Below are positions 58,625-64,000 of a stretch of DNA of 64,000 nt, one piece after another. Position 1 is the first letter of the stretch. Each line of letters begins with the position of its first letter. This stretch comes from Sphingomonas changnyeongensis (GTDB lineage Bacteria > Pseudomonadota > Alphaproteobacteria > Sphingomonadales > Sphingomonadaceae). The notes below the pieces were generated by a model. The model saw only the letters and a program-made list of their open reading frames with translations. It ran no database searches and was not told the DNA's origin. A program made the position numbers and the translations under genes. Location of the stretch: positions 2,488,501 to 2,552,500 of the forward strand of contig NZ_CP047895.1 in assembly GCF_009913435.1 (NCBI RefSeq). Direction: 5' to 3'.

Positions 58625-58872
58625 TCCGGTTATTTGTGGTGCGCCTCACGGCGCACGGGCGGCACCGGCCCGCTCGGAGTTTTCTGTGCTGCGCCTGACG
58701 GCGCAGGGGCGGCACCGGCCCGCTCCCCCACCCGGCCTCCCATATGATACTGCCGTTGGGAGGCCGGGTGGGGAGCGGGCCGGTGCCGTTCTTCCCAGCT
58801 CACGACTCCCGGTGCCGTTCTTCCCGGCCAACGACACCCGGTGCCGTGCTTCCCAACCAGCGAACACCCCGG
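58625..58872. repeat. composite palindromic intergenic element, copy 5
   Basis: Inverted repeat with arms 58712-58742 and 58757-58786 (30-31 bp; the right arm has four G where the left implies five) and loop TATGATACTGCCGT (type A). Two hairpin units left (GTGCGCC/GGCGCAC and CTGCGCC/GGCGCAG) and three direct units right starting GGTGCCG(T/TG)TCTTCC. It fills most of the 321-base gap between cysK and the cell-wall hydrolase; nothing else is visible there. Confidence 0.95.
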
Positions 58873-58929
58873 TCCTGACAGACAGGCCCGGCCATGCTAT
58901 GGGCGCGCTCCCCTGGGTGTGAGGGTGGC

Positions 58930-60081
58930 ATGAAGATCGCGCATCATCTGCCGGGCCGGCATGATCTGCTGGCTGCGGCGACCGTGTTGCTGGCGCTGGG
59001 CGCCGCGACGCTGGCAAGCCAGCAGGCCGGTGGGTCGCCGGCGCACGTCCGCGCCCCTGTCGCGCAGGCCGCGGCCCGGATGCCGGCCATGCCGCCCGCG
59101 CCGCCCGTCGAACCGCTCGCCTATCGCGAACTCAGCCGCGCCGACGCGGTGGCCGCCAATGCGCGCGTGCCCTTTTCAACCGCGCCCAACCCGGCGGCGC
59201 GCCCCTTCCGGCTGAAGGCCGAGCCGGACATGCTGGCACGGTCGATCGACTGTCTGGCGGCGGCGGCCTATTACGAGGCCTCGGCCGAGGGCGATGACGC
59301 CATGCGCGCCGTCGCGCAGGTGGTGATCAACCGGCTGCGCCATCCGGCCTTTCCCAAGACGGTGTGCGGCGTCGTGTTCCAGGGTTCCGAACGCACGACC
59401 GGCTGCCAGTTCACCTTCACCTGCGACGGCGCGCTCGCCCGCCGTCCTGCGCCTGCAATCTGGGCGCGGGCGCGCGAGATCGCGGCGGCGGCACTTGATG
59501 GCCGCGTCCACCGGCCGGTCGGCCATGCGACCCATTACCACACCAACTGGGTGGTCCCCTATTGGAGCGCCTCGCTCGACAAGGTGACGGCGGTCGGCAC
59601 ACATCTGTTCTTCCGCTGGAGCGGCTGGTGGGGCACGCCGGGCGCGTTTCGCGGCGGCCATGCCGGGGGCGAGCCGGTCATCCCGCTGATCGCCGCCATT
59701 TCGCCCGCCCATCAGGGCATGAGCGATGCCGCGCTGGCCGAAGCCGCCGGCCCGCCGCTCGAGCTGAACCGGCGCGGGGCGCGCACGCTCGACATCGTGT
59801 CGCCGGGCGGCGATGCCTTTGTCGTCATCCTCGACCGGGGCGTGTCCCCGGCCAGCCTGCCGGCACTTGCCCTGTCGGCCTGCGGCCAGCGCGATTTCTG
59901 CAAATTCATGGCGTGGACCGATGCCAGCAAGGCCCCGCGCGCCTTTCCGGTCGAAGGCGCGGCGCAACAGGCGCTGTCCTTTTCCTATCTGCGCAACCGA
60001 TCGAGCGGCTTTGAAAAAATGCTGTGGAACTGCCGCGAGTTCGCGCGCAGCGACCCCGGCCAGTGCATGAAGACCAGCTGA
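58930..60081 (+). CDS. cell wall hydrolase (SleB/CwlJ family)
   Basis: 383 residues. The N-terminus MKIAHHLPGRHDLLAAATVLLALGAATLA is a signal or anchor sequence. The SleB-like hydrolase domain (about 105-240) has the catalytic Glu in LAAAAYYEASAEGDDAMRAVAQVVINRLRHPAFP, with FTFTCDG and HYHTNWVVPYW. Such enzymes cut peptidoglycan glycans (lytic transglycosylase type). The C-terminal third is unassigned. The start at 58930 is preferred over 58894. Upstream of aroK by 38 bases. Confidence 0.9.
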   Translation: MKIAHHLPGRHDLLAAATVLLALGAATLASQQAGGSPAHVRAPVAQAAARMPAMPPAPPVEPLAYRELSRADAVAANARVPFSTAPNPAARPFRLKAEPDMLARSIDCLAAAAYYEASAEGDDAMRAVAQVVINRLRHPAFPKTVCGVVFQGSERTTGCQFTFTCDGALARRPAPAIWARAREIAAAALDGRVHRPVGHATHYHTNWVVPYWSASLDKVTAVGTHLFFRWSGWWGTPGAFRGGHAGGEPVIPLIAAISPAHQGMSDAALAEAAGPPLELNRRGARTLDIVSPGGDAFVVILDRGVSPASLPALALSACGQRDFCKFMAWTDASKAPRAFPVEGAAQQALSFSYLRNRSSGFEKMLWNCREFARSDPGQCMKTS

Positions 60082-60119
60082 CCGCTTGGCAGCGGGCGGC
60101 CGGGGGTTAGCGACTGTCT

Positions 60120-60698
60120 GTGGCCGCCGATCCTGCCCCGCCTGCCCCTGCCCGCCCCGCCCGTGGTCAATCCGCGCCTGGCGGCGCACGCATCGACCGG
60201 CCGATCGTGCTTGTCGGGCTGATGGGCGTCGGCAAATCGACGGTCGGGCGGCGGCTGGCGCAGCGGCTGGGCCTGCCGTTCGTCGATGCCGATGACGAGA
60301 TTGTCGCCGCCGCCGGCATGCCGATCACCGAAATCTTCGAACGCTATGGCGAGCCTTATTTCCGCGACGGCGAACGCCGGGTGATCGCCCGGCTGATCGA
60401 CGGCACGCCCAAGGTGATCGCCACCGGCGGCGGCGCGTTCATGAATGCGGCCACCCGCGCGCTGATCCTCGACAAGGCGATTGCCATCTGGCTCGACGCC
60501 GATGTCGACACGCTGGTCGCACGGGTGAAGCGGCGCGAGACGCGGCCACTGCTCAAGGGCCGCGATCCGCGCGCGGTGCTGACCGCGCTGGCCGCCGAAC
60601 GCAACCCGGTCTATGCGCTCGCCCCGATCCGCATCCGCAGCAACGCATCGCCGCACCAGCAGACGGTGCGGGCGATCCTGAAGGCCCTGAACGCATGA
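60120..60698 (+). CDS. aroK: shikimate kinase
   Basis: 192 residues. ATP-dependent 3-phosphorylation of shikimate. Walker A VGLMGVGKSTVGRRLA at about 34-49, shikimate-site FVDADDEI, and FFERYGE/FRDGERRV and IATGGGAFM are intact. A GTG start (60120) gives a proline/alanine-rich N-terminal extension of about 25 residues before the kinase core. Coupled to aroB by an ATGA overlap, the usual aroKB order. Confidence 0.95.
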   Translation: MAADPAPPAPARPARGQSAPGGARIDRPIVLVGLMGVGKSTVGRRLAQRLGLPFVDADDEIVAAAGMPITEIFERYGEPYFRDGERRVIARLIDGTPKVIATGGGAFMNAATRALILDKAIAIWLDADVDTLVARVKRRETRPLLKGRDPRAVLTALAAERNPVYALAPIRIRSNASPHQQTVRAILKALNA

Positions 60699-61777
60699 TC
60701 CGCATCCCCGTCGCACTTGGCGACCGCAGCTATGACGTCGCGATCGCGGCGGGCGGGCTGGCGCGCGCCGGTGAACTGCTCGCCCCCTATCTGCGCGGAC
60801 GGACCATCGTCGTCACCGACAGCGACGTCGCCGCCACCCAGCTGCCACGGCTGGCCTGCCCGAATATCGAGCCGATCATCCTGCCCGCCGGCGAAGCGAC
60901 CAAAAGCTGGGCGCAGCTCGCCGCGCTGTGCGACCGGCTGCTGGCGCTGGAGGTCGAACGGGGCGAACATATCGTCGCCCTGGGCGGCGGCGTGATCGGC
61001 GATCTGGCCGGCTTTGCCGCCGCGATCGTCAAGCGCGGCATGGGCTTTGTGCAGATCCCGACCACGCTGCTCGCCCAGGTCGACAGCTCGGTCGGCGGCA
61101 AGACGGCGATCAACACGGGTGCCGGCAAGAATCTGGTCGGCGCGTTTCACCAGCCGGCCTTTGTGCTCATCGATCCGCTGGCGCTCGACACATTGCCGGC
61201 GCGCCAGCTGGCGGCAGGCTATGCCGAGGTCGTCAAATATGGGCTGATCGACGATCCGGCGTTTTTCGGCTGGTGCGAGGCGCATGGCGCGGCGCTGATG
61301 GCCGGCGACGCGGACGCGCGCATCCATGCGATTGCAACCAGCGTCAGCGCCAAGGCGCGGATCGTCGCCGAAGACGAGCGCGAGACGAGCGGCCGGCGCG
61401 CGCTCCTCAATCTGGGGCACACATTCGGCCATGCGCTGGAGGCCGAAACCGGCTTTTCCGACCGGCTGCTGCACGGCGAGGCGGTGGCGGCGGGCATGGC
61501 GCTTGCCTTCGCCTTTTCGGCATCGACCGGCCGCTGCCCGGGCGCAGACGCGGCCCGCGTCGCCGCGCATCTGCGCGCCTGCGGCCTGCCGTTCGACCTT
61601 GCCTCGGCCGGGATCGACGCGGCGGGGGCGACGCTCGCCGCGCATATGGCGCATGACAAGAAAAAGGCCGGCGGGCGCGTGCCCTTCATCCTCGCGCGCG
61701 GGGTGGGCGCGGCCTATGTCGACAGCGATGTGACGCTGGCCGACATCGCGGCATTTCTGGACGCCGGGCGCGGCTGA
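60695..61777 (+). CDS. aroB: 3-dehydroquinate synthase
   Basis: 360 residues. NAD- and zinc/cobalt-dependent conversion of DAHP to 3-dehydroquinate, second shikimate-pathway step. NAD-binding GGGVIGDLAGFAAAIVKRG, SSVGGKTAINTGAGKNLVGAFHQP and metal-ligand GHTFGHALEAE and HGEAVAAGMALA are present. Normal length. ATGA overlap with aroK. Confidence 0.97.
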   Translation: MIRIPVALGDRSYDVAIAAGGLARAGELLAPYLRGRTIVVTDSDVAATQLPRLACPNIEPIILPAGEATKSWAQLAALCDRLLALEVERGEHIVALGGGVIGDLAGFAAAIVKRGMGFVQIPTTLLAQVDSSVGGKTAINTGAGKNLVGAFHQPAFVLIDPLALDTLPARQLAAGYAEVVKYGLIDDPAFFGWCEAHGAALMAGDADARIHAIATSVSAKARIVAEDERETSGRRALLNLGHTFGHALEAETGFSDRLLHGEAVAAGMALAFAFSASTGRCPGADAARVAAHLRACGLPFDLASAGIDAAGATLAAHMAHDKKKAGGRVPFILARGVGAAYVDSDVTLADIAAFLDAGRG

Positions 61778-61792
61778 TCCCGCCGCACAGCT

Positions 61793-62152
61793 TCAGCGCA
61801 CCCGCCAGGCGACCAGGATCCAGCCGAGGATCATCATCCCGCCGCCAATCGGCGTCACTGCCCCCAGCCAGCGCGGCGCGCCCAGCGCCATGGCATAGAG
61901 CGTGCCGGCAAACACCGTCGCGCCGATGAACAGCGCCCACACCGGCACCCCGCGCGCACCCGCCGTGCGGGCAAGCAGGATGACGGCCAGCGCATGGGCC
62001 AGCTGATAGGCCGATCCGGTGCGCAGCCATTCGGCGGCCTTGCCCGCCGCGCCATGCGCGCCGAACGCCCCGGCGGCGATGGCAACCGCCGCCGACAGCG
62101 CAGCCAGCCGCACCGCCAGCCCCCCGGATCCCGTCGCACCGCGCCCTGCCAT
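61793..62152 (-). CDS. DUF423 small membrane protein
   Basis: 119 residues, four predicted transmembrane segments, matching the DUF423/YgdD family: AAGAFGAHGA near the N-terminus, TGSAYQLAHALAVILLA, and the C-terminal LGAVTPIGGGMMILGWILVAWRV. Function unknown. It is convergent with aroB and lies eight bases after the antiporter gene on the same strand, so it may be its operon partner. Confidence 0.9.
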   Translation of the reverse strand: MAGRGATGSGGLAVRLAALSAAVAIAAGAFGAHGAAGKAAEWLRTGSAYQLAHALAVILLARTAGARGVPVWALFIGATVFAGTLYAMALGAPRWLGAVTPIGGGMMILGWILVAWRVR

Positions 62153-62160
62153 TCAGCCTC

Positions 62161-63951
62161 TCACCCGCTTTCCGCCGGGATCGGCGCGGCGGCGGTGGCG
62201 ACCGCATCCGATCCGTCCATGCGGATCATCATGTCGTCGGCGGCGTGAATGTCGCCGGTGCGCGCCTGTTCGGCCAGCCGCCGGCCATCGACATCGCGGT
62301 AATGCCGCTCGGCCCGGTCGATCTCGTCGGCATCGATTTCAAGCGCCGCCATCGCCCCGCGCGCCATGGCGATCGCCGATTCATAAACCTCGCGCACCGC
62401 GCCGGCGATCGGCGCATCGTGCAGCCGCATCATCTGCCGCCGGTCGAACGCGCGGACAAAGATCTGCGCGCGCGGAAAAGCATGGGCGATGACCTGCATC
62501 TGCGCGGCGTCGAGCTGGCCGCCATCGACGCAGAACAGGATCAGCTGCGCATCGGCCGCCCCTGCCAGGCGCAGCAGATCCAGCCGGGTGCCGTCGCCGA
62601 AATAGACCTTCACGCCAAAGGCGATGCTGGTGTCGATCTGGCTGGCCTTGCGGTCGATCATCGTCACCGACAGGCCCTGGGCGGCGAGCATCTGCCCGAC
62701 CGTCTGGCCGAACCGGCCCCAACCGACAACGATGGCGCGCGCGCCGTCCGCCTGCGGCCCGGCCAGATCGGTGCGGTCGGCGGGCGCCTCGCGGAACCGC
62801 CGGCCGAGCATCATCAGAAACGGTGTCGAGGCCATGGACAGGGTGACGACGGCGCTGAACAGGCTGGCGGCCTCGGGCGCGATCAGCAGCGCCGCCTGCG
62901 CCTGGGCAAACAGCACGAACCCGAACTCGCCCCCCTGGCTCAACAGCAGGCCCATGCCGAGCGCCTGCCGCCACGCCATGCCGAACCCGCGCGCGAGCAG
63001 GCCGATCACCGCCGTCTTGATGGCGATCAGCCCGGTCGCGATCGTCAGCACCAGAAGCGGCCGCGCCATGATCGCCCCCAGATCAAGCAGCATCCCCACC
63101 GCGATGAAGAACAGGCCGAGCAGGATCGAGCGGAACGGATCGACATCGGCCTCCAGCTCGTGGCGATAGGGCGAATCGGCGAGCATCACCCCGGCGATGA
63201 ACGCGCCCAGCGCCGCCGACAGGCCGAGCGCCTGCATCGCCGCCGCGCTGCCGAGCACGGCGAACAGCCCGGCGGCGACGAACAGCTCGCGTTCCCCCAG
63301 CCCGCCGATCAGCCGGAACAGCGGGTTGAGGACATAGCGCCCGGCGAGCACCAGCGCGGCGATCGCGCCCAGCGTCGACAGGCCGAGCAGCCAGCCCGGC
63401 GGCGCATCGGCGGGGACCGGCGCGCGCGACAATGCGGCGACGATGGTGATCAGCGGGACGATCGACAGATCCTGGAACAGCAGCACCGAAAAGGCGCGTT
63501 CGCCAAAGGGCGTGCGCAGCCGCCCGGCCGATTCGAGCATCGGCAGCACCTGGGCGGTCGAGGACAGGGCCAGCGGCAGGCCGATGGCGATGGCAGCGGC
63601 GGCGCTCAGCCCGGTCGCCAGATAGACGAACAGCGCCAGCGCGATCCCGCACAGCACCACCTGCGCCAGACCAAAGCCGAAAATGTCGCGCCGCAGCCGC
63701 CACAACCGCTCGGGCGACAGTTCCAGCCCGACAAGGAACAGCAGCAGCGCGATGCCCAGTTCGGCGATGCCGAGCTTTTCCTGCGCGTCGCCGACCAGCC
63801 CCAGCCCCTGCGGCCCGATCAGCGCGCCCGCGACCAGATAGCCGAGCACCGCCCCCAGCCCGAGCCGCCGGAAGACGAGCACCAGCACCAGCGCCGCGCC
63901 CAGCATGACGACACCGTCGCGCAGCAGCCCTGCGGGTCCATGGCCTTCCAT
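62161..63951 (-). CDS. CPA2 monovalent cation:proton antiporter (KefB-like)
   Basis: 596 residues. An N-terminal CPA2 membrane domain of about twelve helices (LGYLVAGALIGPQGLGL, LFLVGLELSPERLWRLRRDIFGFG, LPLALSSTAQVLPML, GAFIAGVMLADSPYRHELEADVDPFRSILLGLFFIAVGM) and a C-terminal RCK/TrkA-N NAD-binding domain (AIVVGWGRFGQTVGQMLAAQGLSVTMIDRK). Glutathione-gated K+/H+ exchange is typical of KefB/C; gating here is not shown. Start at ATG 63951. Confidence 0.94.
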   Translation of the reverse strand: MEGHGPAGLLRDGVVMLGAALVLVLVFRRLGLGAVLGYLVAGALIGPQGLGLVGDAQEKLGIAELGIALLLFLVGLELSPERLWRLRRDIFGFGLAQVVLCGIALALFVYLATGLSAAAAIAIGLPLALSSTAQVLPMLESAGRLRTPFGERAFSVLLFQDLSIVPLITIVAALSRAPVPADAPPGWLLGLSTLGAIAALVLAGRYVLNPLFRLIGGLGERELFVAAGLFAVLGSAAAMQALGLSAALGAFIAGVMLADSPYRHELEADVDPFRSILLGLFFIAVGMLLDLGAIMARPLLVLTIATGLIAIKTAVIGLLARGFGMAWRQALGMGLLLSQGGEFGFVLFAQAQAALLIAPEAASLFSAVVTLSMASTPFLMMLGRRFREAPADRTDLAGPQADGARAIVVGWGRFGQTVGQMLAAQGLSVTMIDRKASQIDTSIAFGVKVYFGDGTRLDLLRLAGAADAQLILFCVDGGQLDAAQMQVIAHAFPRAQIFVRAFDRRQMMRLHDAPIAGAVREVYESAIAMARGAMAALEIDADEIDRAERHYRDVDGRRLAEQARTGDIHAADDMMIRMDGSDAVATAAAPIPAESG

Positions 63952-64000
63952 CAACGCTGCCTTTCGGTGAGAGCTGCATCAGCCGCCGCCGCCGCCGCCT

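Noticed and set aside
63979..64000. Possible end of a minus-strand gene at the window edge (glycine repeat then stop)
   Set aside because: Only about seven codons are visible, all in a GGC repeat; too little to call a gene.

Overview
The window looks like ordinary chromosomal DNA from a GC-rich alphaproteobacterium, most likely a sphingomonad. Pointers are the strong GC bias at third codon positions, dense ATGA-coupled operons, a MucR-type regulator, the arginine succinyltransferase (AST) genes, the paired ParA/SPOR genes and a conserved-looking 49-residue gene with a GANTC-rich upstream region. This placement is from gene content only. I see no phage, plasmid, transposase, integrase, rRNA or CRISPR array.

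Layout: 0-4 kb, acetyltransferase and a four-gene formaldehyde-detoxification operon (methyltransferase, frmA, VOC protein, frmB). 4-12.3 kb, TAT-exported DUF885 enzyme, HerA-like ATPase, MATE transporter, AIM24 protein, MucR-like regulator and two exported proteins. 12.4-17.8 kb, tRNA-Gln, ilvE with divergent marR, proC, a diguanylate cyclase, YbjN, UbiK and TspO. 17.8-23 kb, RND efflux pair, tlyA and a 49-residue gene. 23.3-31.2 kb, NamZ/DOMON pair, FAD enzyme, two lipoproteins, tyrS, esterase and rppH. 31.5-35 kb, M20 hydrolase-astA-astB. 35.3-39.6 kb, FAD oxidoreductase and alaS. 39.9-42.6 kb, glycine-zipper protein, then pyrB with an inactive pyrC'. 42.7-47.7 kb, ParA/RHH/SPOR locus and an Asp/Asn hydroxylase. 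47.8-53.8 kb, serB, miaA, ilvB-ilvH-ilvC, yceI. 54-58.6 kb, BLUF photoreceptor, leucine leader plus leuA, MFS exporter, cysK. 58.9-64 kb, cell-wall hydrolase, aroK-aroB, DUF423 and a KefB-type antiporter.

Branched-chain amino acid synthesis is well represented (ilvE, ilvBHC, leuA). leuA is preceded by a 13-codon leader peptide with four Leu codons and mutually exclusive hairpins, with a promoter that would make the leader leaderless.

The most unusual structural feature is a composite intergenic element present five times (near 7.8, 31.3, 39.8, 53.9 and 58.7 kb). It has a 30-34 bp near-perfect central palindrome, one of two loop types, side units forming small covarying hairpins, and direct repeats on the other side. 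It always lies 3' of at least one gene and never in a divergent promoter.

A quality warning: eleven genes (MATE, diguanylate cyclase, tlyA, tyrS, alaS, the FAD oxidoreductase beside alaS, pyrC', the RHH gene, ilvB, leuA, the MFS gene) are each broken by loss of one G or C in a G/C run (two such losses in the FAD oxidoreductase). Since tyrS and alaS are essential, I read this as systematic homopolymer undercalling in the assembly rather than gene decay. These genes are annotated as full-length CDS with the break noted.
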